Below, piece by piece: positions 12,017-24,244 of a stretch of 64,000 nt of DNA. Below the pieces are notes generated by a model, which was not told the DNA's origin, made no database searches, and saw only the letters and a list, made by a program, of their open reading frames with translations. Made by a program: the position numbers and the translations under genes. This stretch comes from Isoetes taiwanensis (Eukaryota > Streptophyta > Lycopodiopsida > Isoetales > Isoetaceae), in contig JAJEKV010000030.1 in the NCBI GenBank assembly GCA_021234155.1, forward strand, positions 5,066,050-5,130,049, read 5' to 3'. Numbering within the stretch: position 1 is the first letter of the stretch; each line of letters begins with the position of its first letter.

Positions 12017-15000
12017 CTTCAGAAACATTGCAGTTTTTATAAGTTTACATTGCAGATGTGTTTGCATAAAAAACTGAGAACCAGATGGTGTCTCCTTTGA
12101 GCTTTAAACAACAAATGCTCAAGAGATGCTTCATGTGAGGAATTGAGTGCCAACAAGTTATTTTGTAGCTGGTCTGCAGTGGAAATTATGGTGTTGAAGT
12201 GGGAGAGAAGGGATTTCATGAGAAAGATCTGAATATCCAAAGTGCTTGATAGTCAGATGCCACTTGTTCTACTTTGTTAGTTAAATGTCACCTGAATCGT
12301 AAACATATAAAGCGATGAACTTAAAGATCCTGGTACAAATGCAGCACCAAATCATTTCTTGTGTTTCATATGCAAAGCCGTGAGCGCAAGGCTAACAATG
12401 GCTTGACTGTGTAATTACATTTTTACCAAAGAATGACACGTATCCTATAGTTGATATTCTATTATAAACATTTTCTGCCAAGTAGCATTTACTGATGGCT
12501 GCTTATCTTCTGATGTATTATCAGCCTGTCATAGTGGATTGTGAGATAACTTAGTGATCCAACCGACTGTCTGTACAATATAGTGTACAACATGGGGTCA
12601 CGATGTTCACCATCAGAATTTACAGCCAGTTTAGTGTTAGAATATGTAAGCTAAAGTTAATCGTTGTAGATTGGTGACAAGTATGCTACATACGGACAAA
12701 TGAGTGATAAAAGTCCAAGAAGTTGTTAGTTTGTTAGCATAGAGACGTTAGAATTCATGTATAAGTAACTTGTCTTTCCATAGAAATGAGTCTTAGTTCT
12801 TGCATCTCTCTTTCTCTTGCTTAGTTCTTCACAATCTTCATCATGGCATCATGGCAGAGCCTTCCTAGGATGATCAAGAGTGTGGATTGGCTCTTGGTTA
12901 GAATATCTTCTTAGATGTTTTATTATTCTTTGTAGGTTCATCCAGGCTCTCATTTTGCAGGGATTTTGGCTAATGCTTGATTCGCCTCCACTGAAATCAA
13001 TGCTCTGGTACCATTGTGATGTCCCCCGCAACTATACAATGCCTTGATCATTTAAGCGGAGAGGATTTCCCTTCTTAGCAATATACCATTGCCAAAAAGG
13101 ACAAAAGGGATCATGTGTCTAACTTGGACCACTTTGTGATGATTAAGTGTTCAGCAAAGGGCATGAAGGTGTCATTGGAATTGGAAGGTGTCAATGGAAT
13201 TGGCAGGATTGCGTTCACTGGGATCGAGGAGGGGGGATTGCTTCTGTCGAGATTTTGATCTTGGCAGCCTTGGTCGGATCTCTGTTTTCATGCAGGATTG
13301 CATGATCGGAGGAAGCTTTTGTGTTGCTGAAGGCAGGATTGCCTTGTTGGGTTTCTGACTGGTGAACTTGGGCCATTTGAAGTTTGCATTATCTTGGCAG
13401 AATTGGTAGGACCTGAAAGCAGGATTGCTCAAATTTGATATTGCGAGGGCAGGTTGACATTCTTTTGTTGGTCGACAAGATCTAGGCCGTTTATGGGGTT
13501 CAGGGTTCCGTGTCTCAATCAGTTGCATTGTTGCAATCAAGATTTGCGGAACAAATACGCTGTGGCATTATTGCTTGCAGGATTGCATGGCCGGATTGTA
13601 CCCATGAAATGCTATTTTTCTGTGACCTGAAGGCGTGAGTGTGGGAGTATTGAATAGTCCTTGCAATATGGGACATTCTGTTGTATTAATGAAAATGGAG
13701 AGTTCCTTCTGTTATCTTTTGTGTTCTATTTCCTGCAGTTTTATCTGTTTCTCAAACTTTTTAAACCATTATGTTTAGTCTAAATAAACGATTATTATTT
13801 CACGGCAATAAACATGGCTAAATCTTGTATAAATGGGACCTAAGAAATAGATTCAAGGTAGGTCGAGCCTACCAACCATTTCAAAGATCAAGTGTACATA
13901 GAATATACATACTTGCATATAATCTAACACGGGAGACACTTTAGAAACAAGGAACAAACAACAACGAACGAAGAATTTTCTTCACCTGAACCAAGACAAT
14001 GAAATCATATATTCTATACATAGCTTCTTTACAATCTTTTCTTGCACGTGTAATGCTTTTATTACATGTTGTGGACTATGGATCCACTCATATTTTATAC
14101 ACATGGCCTATGGCCAATTTGGGCCAATTTAGTCTTCATAGGCGTTAAAAACCTTATCTATCTAATTTATTGCAGCATTGATGGACACCACTAATATAGT
14201 TTGTATATGTACTCATATTCATGCTATTCAGCCTCTCTGGAAGGTTCAACCTCTCTGGAATGCTAATTGGAAGAAATAAAATTGTTTGACTATTATACGT
14301 GAGAAGTTTGACTTGCACACTTTGTTCACTATCAAACATTGTGCATGCAGCTTTAATCCTGATGCTTTGCAAGTAGATCTTCCAACAGTACTAATACGAA
14401 ACCAGATTCATATATCAAATTCATGGCCAACATCGAAGAGCATGAAATGGAGAAGATTCTGATTTATAAGACAATGAAAACATATGTTTTTCGAGCAACA
14501 ACATATGACTATATGACTACAGCCACATAGTAATTGCCCTGAGGAGGATCATTTCGCCCAGTAAAGGCTCCAAGCAAGCAGGCCCGTGCACCGCCAAGTG
14601 TGGCGGCATTGTCGGTGCCTTTACTGGTGGAATGCCAGATTCAACAGAATTACAGGATGTAATGATCATAAGGTTCATACTATGAATAAAATGTTCGAGT
14701 CCAAATTGACAATGAGCTCCTTCTTGAGCAAGAAAATGACAACCTACGTTCATATCATTTACACACAAAACAAACAAGACCCAACACAAAAGAACAAAAC
14801 AGAACCCATGAAAACACACTCGGCCACCGAGGGCAATCCCCTCGCGGCGCAAAGACCTTGTCCCCTTTTTTCCTAAGCATGTGAGGTTTGGACACTGATC
14901 TTTCAGGTCTTTGGTAATTGTGGTTTAACAATGTATCTAATCCATTTTCTGATGGGTTTTGCAGAACAATGGCTGTTAATCTAGAAACTGCTTACTTGGT

Positions 15001-15372
15001 ATGTAAGACCTAGTCGTTCGTTGCAGGAGGGGAGGTGATTTTAGGTTTTGAAGGGAGGGGAGTGAGATGAAAGCATGAAGGTTTTATTAAAATTCCATTG
15101 GCGAGGATACTTGGAATTTGATCTTTCCATGAGATGCAGATGGATTAGACATGGAATTTAAGTTTTGTAAATTTTGTTTGCAGACATTGTTCGTTCAGAA
15201 TGTTGCCCACTGCATGTACTCCAGAATATGTTGCCTACTGCATGTACTCTAGAATAAAGTAGATCTATAGTTATGCAGAGAAACTTGATGTAGTATAAAT
15301 TTATTTGGCACTCAGAGAAAGATACACATGAATATGAAAATTAAAAAGTTTGCTTTTATAATGCATTAATAA
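12017..15372. other. Noncoding stretch with retroelement-like scraps
   Basis: No recognisable gene. Around 12.6-13.05 kb the texture resembles an old copia-type LTR end: a TATAAGTA box near 12.76 kb, a pyrimidine-rich stretch near 12.80 kb, then GCTCTGGTACCATTGTGATG near 13.0 kb. I cannot define its ends. The interval 13.2-13.6 kb carries a recurrent decanucleotide listed separately. The rest shows nothing I can name. Confidence 0.35.
13203..13586 (+). repeat. Five dispersed copies of GCAGGATTGC
   Basis: The exact decamer GCAGGATTGC occurs at 13203, 13292, 13333, 13419 and 13577, with near-matches between. Spacing is irregular, so it is not a simple tandem array. Confidence 0.8.
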
Positions 15373-15418
15373 ACACTAGAAACGCTTGCCCGGCGATGCC
15401 GGGCATTATTGTGGACGT
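15373..15418 (-). mobile_element. Helitron-type 3' end (minus strand)
   Basis: On the minus strand a perfect 7-bp GC-rich hairpin (GCCCGGC ATC GCCGGGC) is followed after 8 bases by CTAG and then T. This is the Helitron 3' signature: a hairpin shortly before CTRR, inserted at a T. The same structure recurs at 22.26 kb. The 5' end (TC) was not located. Confidence 0.6.
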
Positions 15419-15556
15419 GTGCAATGGGTTTAGAGCAAATATATGTCATAGAATATTATCAATAAAATTGTCTATTTCTATTTTATTTTCTAGATGAAGG
15501 TGCTAATTGCATGGGAGCATGTGGATGTTCATGTTCAAATTAGTGTAGTTGTAGAT

Positions 15557-15745
15557 GTTGTTCCGTTAAAATATCTTCATGCCATAGTCCGTTATGTTAA
15601 AATTTTTAAGATAATGGATCCTACAAAATATATTGTTCACGCCATAATAATTTGTTATGTTAAAATTTGTAATATAACGGATTCCGTTAAATATACCTTC
15701 ACAACATGATCCGTTATGTTAACTCTGTTAATATAACAATATACG
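15557..15745 (+). repeat. Three degenerate tandem units of about 62 bp
   Basis: Units share the pattern TCCGTTA(A)AATAT..TTCA.GCCAT followed by TCCGTTATGTTAAAATTT. They are AT-rich and diverged. They lie within the 350 bases next to the Helitron-type end and may be part of that element. Confidence 0.6.
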
Positions 15746-16493
15746 TGTTGGCCTTCCATATGCCTATTTTAATTTTGGACTTTGAAACAACCATATGTTT
15801 TAATCAACTGTATGCCTGTTTTAGCTGTGGACATTCAGAGTCTGCACTTGCTGAACTTGGGACACTCGACTTGTTAATGGGGCTTGGTTTCTCTAGAAGG
15901 GAGAAGCCAAAGATCTGTTGGATTTTTTCTTGCCCAGTCTTTATCTGGCCTTTGGGCAGTTGAGGCTCGCATCTCCGAATCACCCAATTAAAACTTAAGG
16001 TATCGTGCAAAGGCTAAAAGCTAACTTAAAATGTCAATTTAGACCATTAAACCAATTCATAGTGAAATCATAGCAAAACTTTGACATCATCTCATCAACA
16101 ACAAAACATGACCAAATAAATCCTTAGAGACAATCAAAGATACTTTTATTGGTGCTTAGAAACAAATAAATAAATCGATAGAGACAATCTAAGTAGAAAA
16201 ATGTGATTATACAAAAAACAAATGCACTGCCTTCTAGTTTAATGCAGGCTTGGCAAGTTATCCTTGTTTAATAAGTGATGCTTTGGCCCTGTTCTTGCTG
16301 GTGAAAGTGTTCTTGATCACGATGGACTTGGTGTAGTCTTGACTGTGTTCTTGATCATGTGCTAGGAATGGCAGAAGGAAATCTTCTTCAAACACCCAAA
16401 ATGAGAAAGCTTAAAGAATACAATGCTTTTTGCTTATATGGTTGCTACAAAATATGGTCGTGCAAATTCTAGTTAACAGTCGCTCTTTGGTCT

Positions 16494-16735
16494 ACTCATG
16501 GAGTATTAGGACATTTCGCCTTCTTGTTTTCTTGCAGCAAACAATATAGTACAAAATGGTAGAATAATGCTTCTTCAATGACCAATGATTTTTCGTTTTC
16601 CAAAAGACCAGCAAGAACGTGCATCCGCTCGATAAAGAGTACACAGTAAGAGGGACCGTACTCAAATGGATATATCCATCCGATCTCATCATGGATTCAA
16701 GGCACCATGTGCTCACCTGCAAGGAGAATACATTA
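16494..16735 (-). pseudogene. Possible CACTA transposase (DUF4218-like) relic
   Basis: In one minus-strand frame the segment reads DEIGWIYPFEYGP, then MHVLAGLLENEKS and VIEEALFYHFVLYCL. This is reminiscent of the WMYPFERYM..L.G.V.N...PEGSI.E.Y..EE..FC block at the C-terminus of CACTA/EnSpm transposases. The resemblance is partial and there is no flanking transposase sequence that I recognise. It could be a chance ORF. Confidence 0.3.
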
Positions 16736-17415
16736 GATAAGTAATTCATGTTTGAACAAATTAATGAATTGTGCTAGATAGTTAAAGTCTTACCTTCTTC
16801 AATCCTTAATGTTGCAACTCAGCATCCATTAGCATGGATCTTAAGATGTCAGGATGTAGATGTAAGACAGCTTGTAGATCATAATGCAATAATTGAAAAA
16901 GCAATGTCCTACGCTCGTGTACGTAGACTACTGTCGAGTTCAAATGCATGCATTTAAACTCAAAAATTTGTAGAAACAGAGAGGGATTAAGGAAACCTCT
17001 TCACAACTGTAAGTTTCATAAAGTAGCATGCAATGGACCTTACATATGTTCATGGAGTTTAGCAGTTTCAGTCTTATTGACCTGCATATGACTGAAGGAA
17101 TTGTAAAACTATCCAAATATATCAAGTGATGTTAACTAAGAGAATAGGATCCATGAGAGAAACATAATGAATTGTATTCCCTGTTGTATAAAATTTCAAC
17201 TACACATTCGTATGGGAAGCATGACACATATATCTACATATACTTGGAACTTGATTCAGCCATTGAGTATTTTCTCAGAAGACAAACAACGTATATTCAC
17301 TCACTGCTATTACACCTCTATAAATTTCTGGGGCAGACCCACTTTTTGCAGCAAAGACACTTGGAACGCTTGAGAAGCAGTTGTTTGGGTGTCCGCAATG
17401 ACGAAAGCAGAATAA

Positions 17416-17468
17416 AGATAAGATAAGATAAGATAAGATAAGATAAGATAAGATAAGATAAGATAAGA
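17416..17468 (+). repeat. AGATA pentanucleotide microsatellite
   Basis: About ten uninterrupted copies of the 5-base unit AGATA. Confidence 0.95.
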
Positions 17469-20229
17469 TGAATTTTTACAGTCTTTTGGCAAAATATCTA
17501 GCTTTAACATTATATAATAGAATTCATACTTCCGGTGTGCTTAAGCTCAATCTCTGTTGGAGCTAGAGTCACCGCAATCAAACATAAAAAAGGTTTAAGT
17601 CCGGCATTTCCTGTAGCAATCCATGCAAGAAGGGAAATTAGAGAATTTGCTACCAGAACGACAAAATCAGAAGCGAACTTGCACCTATCTGCATATCTGC
17701 ATGAGCTGTAAGCAAGGAAAATCATTACAAATTTTTATGAGCTTTTTATGAGCTTGAAGAACTATAAGCCCTACATGGCACACTAAAGATGACATGTTGC
17801 AGCAAAGGACTTGTTGCTCAAGCCTACAATTATTCCATCAATGGCAATGTGCAAAATATAGCATTCTCCTAGAAGTTCAGCTCATTAAACATCATGCCCT
17901 GAGCATAAATTGAATGTATACAAACCTCTTTTGCACTTTTAATTTTCCGTATACTTTGCATCACTACGATGGCACAAATCCTGCATCAAAAAAACCACTT
18001 AGACATGACTGATAAAGAAGGCAGCAAGTGAAGCCTTAAGCAGATGCTACCACCAGCAAGAAAATCGGGCAAACTAATCTGCAGAAAATTTGCTTCGAGA
18101 GTTTTCTTAAATACTTCTTGTAGACAAAAAGTGAGTACAGCAGCAACATGAATATGCACACATGTTGGCACCGGGTAATCCTGCAGGGCAATTAAATTTT
18201 CATTAAAAAAAGAAGCAGAAGAAAGGTAATTTTCTGTTAAAAAAATGACCAGGAGAAACATTTATTGTTTTGATCACAAATAAAGCTATGTATGATGATA
18301 GTGGAATTCAGTTATGTCATTAGAATGCTAAGACTGCAAAGACGATTTTTTGAAAGACAATAGACTATTCCTCCAAAGACAAAGAATTCTTACCTCCACC
18401 GAAATCCTTTAGGAAGGAAATCTAAATACTTTAGGGAAGAAACCTAGCTCCGACTTGGTACGCCCCCTCTTGGTAATGCTGAGACAAACTGATACGTGAA
18501 TATGGATATCAAATGTGAGATTAGATCAGCCAAATATAAACGATAGATCTTTAAGCTTAAATTCTTTTCTTGATGCAACCTAAAATGTCGGTTGAACCAA
18601 AAAGCAGAACCTTTACCAGAACCCTCTGTTGGAATGAAGACCTCTGTTTAGCAGAACCCTTCATTTGAAATTGTTCTGCTTGAAAATGTTTAATATGCAC
18701 ATGGTTTGAAGGAACCTGCCAGCCCACACCAAAAGTTCCGACCCGTTGACTAAATATAACGTTTGCAAAGGGTTTGTCAGCAAATAACCAATCCCAAATC
18801 TGTGATTGTTGTACGATGAGAAAAAAGAACAGAGGATAAAGGGTAATGTGTATTTGGGTCTGGATTAAGGTTTGAAGGAAAATAAAGATGCTTATTCGGT
18901 GCTTAGGTATTAGAGTACGATCCACTTACCTCCACCCACACTACACCGCCGATATTCTATTTTGCTTTAACCCCCGTTTAGGATCATGATCGGTTAAACC
19001 GCCCGCGAGATGTAAGAAAACGCTTGAAAAAATCTTCAATATCCTTACTTGTAATAGAGGAACCTCGGCGGAAACTTCGCGGTTAGGGGATTCAATGGGC
19101 AGCTCTACCTCCAAAGCCCAAGATCCAAATTTCTACCGTTTTGAAGCGCCAAAATCTAGCCCCACTCCGATTTGAGGGCTAGAAAGCGGAAATTTGAACA
19201 ATGAATGAAAGAAACAATTCTGGAAATCACACCTTGCATTTGCTTCGGTTCTTTCATCTTGGGTTCACTGTGCAGGAGCAATCTGAAGCAGCAACTATTT
19301 CTCAAGATAACCCTTTCTTAATGTGGAGTAAAAGAATAAAATGGTACATATCCAACACTTCAGGAATCAAGATAACATTGTGTGCTTTGCCTACTCTTCT
19401 TCCGCATCAATATAACCAAAGCTCCCTCTCCTTGACCTGCTGCAAATCGAGATGCAGACAAAAGCACTGCGTTTAATTTAATTCACAACTACAGAATTAG
19501 AAGCTATAGAAGAACGAACCTGAGGAACCCAAGCTTGGACCATCTGGTAAGATGCCTCCTTTAGTTTGAACGTATCTGCATAAACAAAACTAAAGCACTA
19601 AGCATAAAAAACCTATCTAATCTAAGCAAAAGAAATTTTGGATGTAACTGCAAAATGAATAAGACAATGCCATAGCAGAACTCGTCGTCTTCAAATTTGC
19701 TTCTACCTTAAAAGAAATTGTCAAATGTGCTAAGCAAAAAGCCAGTTCCAATGATTCCGACTATGGCGTTTCTCCAAGCTCCACACAATTGAAGTAGAAA
19801 GATCGTCTGCAAAGGCGTCTGCATCAAAAATCTGAGTCCTTCCCGTTGAAATCAAACTCTTTGAAAGAAAATGTGGGTCCATGTCTGCAAAAGCAAACCA
19901 TTTGTCGCATGCAAAAATCAAGGAACAACAGAACTCTGAATGGATCGCAGCAAAAGAGTAACAGATTTAGCCTCTCTTCGTGTTCTTGATCTGCACCAAA
20001 TACATCAAACGGGTCTTCGTCACTACAAAACGAAACAAAAGGAAAACAAACCCATGATTCTGGGGAAATATAACATGATTCAGAAGGATTGTTTGCTTTC
20101 CGCTAGAAATGGAGCTTTTACCTTCCGGCAGGTCCTTGCAGTCGCTCCTTCTACATCCTTGTAGGCGCTCCTTGCTCTACACTTTCAACCCATCTGTAAC
20201 AATGTAGGGATCTGCATTTCAAATCCAAC
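17469..20229. other. Noncoding or unassigned stretch
   Basis: Some minus-strand open segments look mildly protein-like, such as 17510-17725 (CKFASDFVVLVANSLISLL then LAPTEIELKHTG) and 18557-18800, but I recognise no family and see no consistent splice pattern. At 20237-20319 a unit of about 50 bases (GCATTAAGAGC.AAATTCAAA) is duplicated just before the LINE ORF1 unit. Confidence 0.35.
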
Positions 20230-21857
20230 CTAGCATTAAGAGCGAAATTCAAAATTCATATTCATCCGCGTCGTGCATTAAGAGCAAAATTCAAAATTCC
20301 TGTTCATTTGCGTCCCGCAGGGGGAGAGGGAACGCCGCATGCGGCGTAACATGCGGCGTTCCTTTGCACAATTCCCAACACCATCTAAAAATAAAAAAGA
20401 AGATGATTTGACATCCAGTGTGCAATCTGCTCATGTGTCTACTGCATTGAATATTATGGTACAGAATAACAAGAAAGAAGTGAGCTCGTATCTAAATGAG
20501 TTACAAGCACAAGATGATCGTATGGATGTTCAGTTGCCTCCTGAGGGTGTATTCTATGAGACACAGCAGTGTTCAAATGCACAGGCTGGCCTACCGGTTG
20601 TCGAAATTGATCATAATGCTCATTTGCAGTGTGTTCAAAACCTTGTGTCTCATGCAGTTGTTTGTCATTTCACCGGGCCGGTTTTGGATCTCGGGGAGAG
20701 TTGGATTACGGCTAAAACATCACCTTCCGGAGGGTCTTCCTCACTATCGTCTCTAAAAGTTTTGGATAAAGATAATAATTTCTTCCCCGGGTCATGTTTG
20801 ACTCTTCACTTGCGGTTGACGAGGCTTGTGGAGCGTGGTGTTGATCCTCTTTGGGGACATTATCTTCTATATCAGTGTATTCTCCTCGGATTCTTGCCAA
20901 ATAAATCGGTGCATTGCGATGCCTTGTTGGCTTGCCTTAGAGGATTTTCCACTAGAACTGCAAGTGTCTGATTTTATGATTGCTATTGCCAATGGATTGG
21001 GTATGCATCTTGCCCATTCTATTGTTAATGGTCCTTGAATTTGTGTATCTCTTCCTACTTGTGTTTCTATTCCTCAGTCAGTAGTGGTCAAATGGGGCCC
21101 ACTTTTTTTCAAGTACAAACTACATCTGCTTAATGGACCTGAGCTTGCCAAGATGTTTCCCAATGTTGAGGCTTTAAGCTACTTACGGGTCCACGATACT
21201 TTTTGTCTCTACCTCTCCAATTGCTCCTATCCCTTGTCACATAGCAGCCACTTCACTCGAATGTCGTGTTGTATCATCTTCTTCCTCATCTGCCTCTGCA
21301 CTAGTTAATCCACCAGTATTACCAGCTCGTGTGCCTTCTTCTCTAGCTGTTTCTGCACCATCGCCTTCTTCGAGTGTATCCCCATCTCAGTCCATATCAG
21401 TAGACCCTCTTAATGAGGATCAACACTCTCATCTTCTAGATATTGCTCACAAGCAAGAATTATTGGAAGAAGGATGGTCTACTCCACGCTTGAAGAAGCT
21501 TGCATCGCCGCAAAAAATAGCTTCGACTCCTCAATCTGCATTAGTTCAATCAGAGCTCGATTATGCTGCTACAATTGTTCAGATGGATGTCCCCTAATTG
21601 ATGGCATTGAGACACCGGGGAGCGTGATCAAGTTGTTTGTTAATGATTCTATGGATGTGGAAGTTCGACCTGGTTAAAGTAACTTTTCTATAAATATGAT
21701 TATATATTATTCTTCTCTTTGTAGGAGAAGAGAATAGTGTGAACTGCATTATACTGTCATGCTTAGATGGGTGGCCCTGCTCAGTTGGATCTGGTTGTCC
21801 ACTGGGTTTTTATTCCTGTCTCTGCATTGTATACTTCGATCCTTCAAAAAAAAAAAA
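20230..21857 (+). mobile_element. LINE ORF1-type (DUF4283-like) unit ending in poly(A)
   Basis: A GC-rich hairpin leader (20327-20360) is followed by an open frame from 20339 to 20971. Near 20600-20710 it reads NLVSHAVVCHFTG..LDLGESWITA, like the start of the DUF4283 gag-type domain of plant LINE ORF1. The domain continues in other frames: a LPLELQVSDFMIAIANGLGM block near 20950-21005, then QSVVVKWGPLFF near 21078-21110. A serine/proline-rich linker (21330-21400) precedes EEGWSTPRLKKLASPQK near 21465-21515, typical of the ORF1 C-terminus. The unit ends at 12 A residues (21846-21857). No endonuclease or RT follows, so it is a nonautonomous or internally deleted copy with several frameshifts. 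Confidence 0.6.
20327..20360. repeat. GC-rich hairpin shared with 26.9 kb
   Basis: Perfect 12-bp arms (GGAACGCCGCAT...ATGCGGCGTTCC) around a 10-base loop. The hairpin and its flanks recur near 26899-26934 in the same orientation. Confidence 0.85.
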
Positions 21858-22070
21858 TAGTTGTATACTTCAATCCTAATTGAAGAGTTGAAAGTTGACC
21901 TCAATCTACATGGGGTTATTTGTAAGGGTCACTAATATTTGAGAGTTATTTGGGCATAAGTAGTTGTATACTTCGATCCTAATTGGAGTTATTGTTGAGA
22001 GTTAAAAAAGACTTCAATCTAGATGGAGTTCTTTGTAAGAGACTAACATTTGAGAGTAATTTGGTTGTTG
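21858..22070 (+). repeat. Two tandem units of about 103 bp
   Basis: Each unit begins TAGTTGTATACTTC.ATCCTA (21858 and 21961) and continues through TTTGTAAG.G...ACTAA.ATTTGAGAGT. Copies differ by scattered substitutions and small indels. Confidence 0.75.
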
Positions 22071-22260
22071 TAGATTGAACTTGCAAGCACCAAGTTAATC
22101 TGTCTAGCTCCTTCCAAAAAGGCCACTACATGACGCAAGGTAGAGATGTTAGATGTAAAGCTAACAATTTATTCACATTAGGCATGACAACATGCAAGTT
22201 GTTCAAATGCAAGGTATAATATTGTTATTCTCTCACGAAATTATTGCAAAATTAAAATCT

Positions 22261-22304
22261 ACTAGAAACGTGTGCCCGGCGATGCCGGGCATTAGTCGTG
22301 GACG
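22261..22304 (-). mobile_element. Helitron-type 3' end (minus strand), second copy
   Basis: The hairpin is identical to the one at 15.38 kb (GCCCGGC ATC GCCGGGC on the minus strand), again followed by 8 bases, CTAG and T. Outside about 45 bases the two loci differ, as expected for Helitron families that share only terminal sequence. Confidence 0.6.
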
Positions 22305-24240
22305 TATGGAACAGATAGACATATTGGAGTTCGTAGGTGGAATGAAAACATGTAAATGCAATCGTATCCATAGAAGTAATTGAGTGCCAAGTGTGAAGGG
22401 TTTAGGGATATTGGGCATAATAAAATGCATCATGTGGAATTGAATGGGTAGAGGTAAAGGAATACATACAATTTAGGGTATTGGTTGGGGCTTGTGGTAA
22501 TTTAGTTTGTTGAAGAATGCGTAGTCAACAAATTGCAATTGGAGTCTAGTGGAAAATTTGGATGTTGGTTGTGTCTGTAATGGGAGATGGAAGATGTGTG
22601 TGAGTATGTTTTTAATTCTAAATTCGCCAGAGTCGCATGATATGATGAATCTTTTGACCCTAAACTCTTAAACACATGAGCCCTAAACCCATAAATACTA
22701 AACTATTGAATTCTACAGAGTTGCATGATATGACGATACCGAGCAATAATAGTTGTGCCTTGGTTTAGTAAATTATCCATATAACCATTCTTTAAAAGGA
22801 TACAATTTTTGAGATCTTATAAATAGACACTTTGAGGTTCTGGTGAGTGCATATGTGAAGAATAAGCATAGCAATGCCAGACATGTATAGAGGCATATGT
22901 TAATCTGGAAACCAGTAAGGTTGGAAAGCATGACATTTTTTATATTGTAAAATCTCTTGGGAATGTTATAACATGTTGCGTTAAACTTTATCTCATATGG
23001 GCATATGTAGTTCCACGGGTTAAAAGATGTAAATAAATGTTAAGTTACAGCAATTTGTATTCCTCTAACAGAGATGGGAGCATTGCTTGAATATCAGTGC
23101 AGAATGTTGGCATCCTGCATGAAGTTAGGTTAGGTTAGTTTTCCTGGTTAGGCTTGCCTTTCAAAGGCATGTAGCAGGTAAATACCCTTTGCATACCCTT
23201 TGCATGGAATATTGGATATGCCTCAATATTGGAAATGCAAATTAGTCGTATTGCGAAGATGCCAAAGACTATATGGAAATCCTTCAACTACATGCATATT
23301 GTGGAGGTGAGCCATTCTATCAAACCTGACTTGAACAACATGGCAAATGCAAACATATTGGGCGTTTAACAATTATTCCACGACATAACATTTAGAATAG
23401 GCATTTAGTCAAAGCCTCTTATTTGTACTTCATGGTAATGTATATATAATACATGTTTACAAAGGTAGTTTTACCAAATTCTTTGAATACTATTTCTAAA
23501 ATGAGCTTACAATTTGTGGCACGCATAGATCATATGTCGCAAAGATACCAGCAATATAATATAATCTTGACATGTATTATTTTCAACATTTGCCCAAGAA
23601 TTTATATAAGCGTGCGTATCTGTAAAAGGCAGATTTAGTTACATGGCTAAATGTAAAAGGCAAATTTAGTTACATGTGTGAAACGGGTTAAACGACATAA
23701 TAGGACTGAAAAATGGTATAAATTCAAGTAATAAAAAATGTAAATTAATGCTATGTTTCGACAATTTGTATTTCTCTATCTTGCTTCCAGGAAAATGCAT
23801 TATCATTTGGACATCATAGTTTAGTTGCTCAAGTATAAACAATTAATATAATCAAACTGATGTAGATCATAGCTTGAACTTCATGCCCAACATGTTTTTC
23901 TTTTTAATTCACTGAATCACTTGCTTTGTAACAGCCACACTGCCAGGGCCGAGGTTTGGAACTGGATATGGATGCACACGTTTGGGAACCGGATTCTCAT
24001 GTCAACATGCCTTTAAACTTTAAACCGTTCGTCCTTATAGAGTCATAAAATAACCAATGAAAAAACAGAAAATAAAATGTTCTGAAACTTTCTACAAATA
24101 ACGCAAATAATTAGATTCTCACTTAATTAGCAAGGTCCTTTAGCATGAAAAATGGCATCTCGTGCAGAACATGGCCAGGGATCACGCTAGATTAGAAAAA
24201 AAATGGAGCCTTTATCCCTTGCTATGTAGCATTACAATGT
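22305..24240. other. AT-rich stretch, no gene seen
   Basis: Only short chance ORFs. A short unit around GGCAGATTTAGTTACATG is duplicated near 23630-23680, and CAGAGT.GCATGATATGA occurs near 22630 and 22718. Confidence 0.5.
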
Positions 24241-24244
24241 GCAG

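Noticed and set aside
14517-14852. Minus-strand 111-codon ORF
   Set aside because: No family resemblance and no coding-like conservation; likely chance.
17416-17468. AGATA array as a CRISPR or regulatory array
   Set aside because: It is a plain 5-base microsatellite without spacers.
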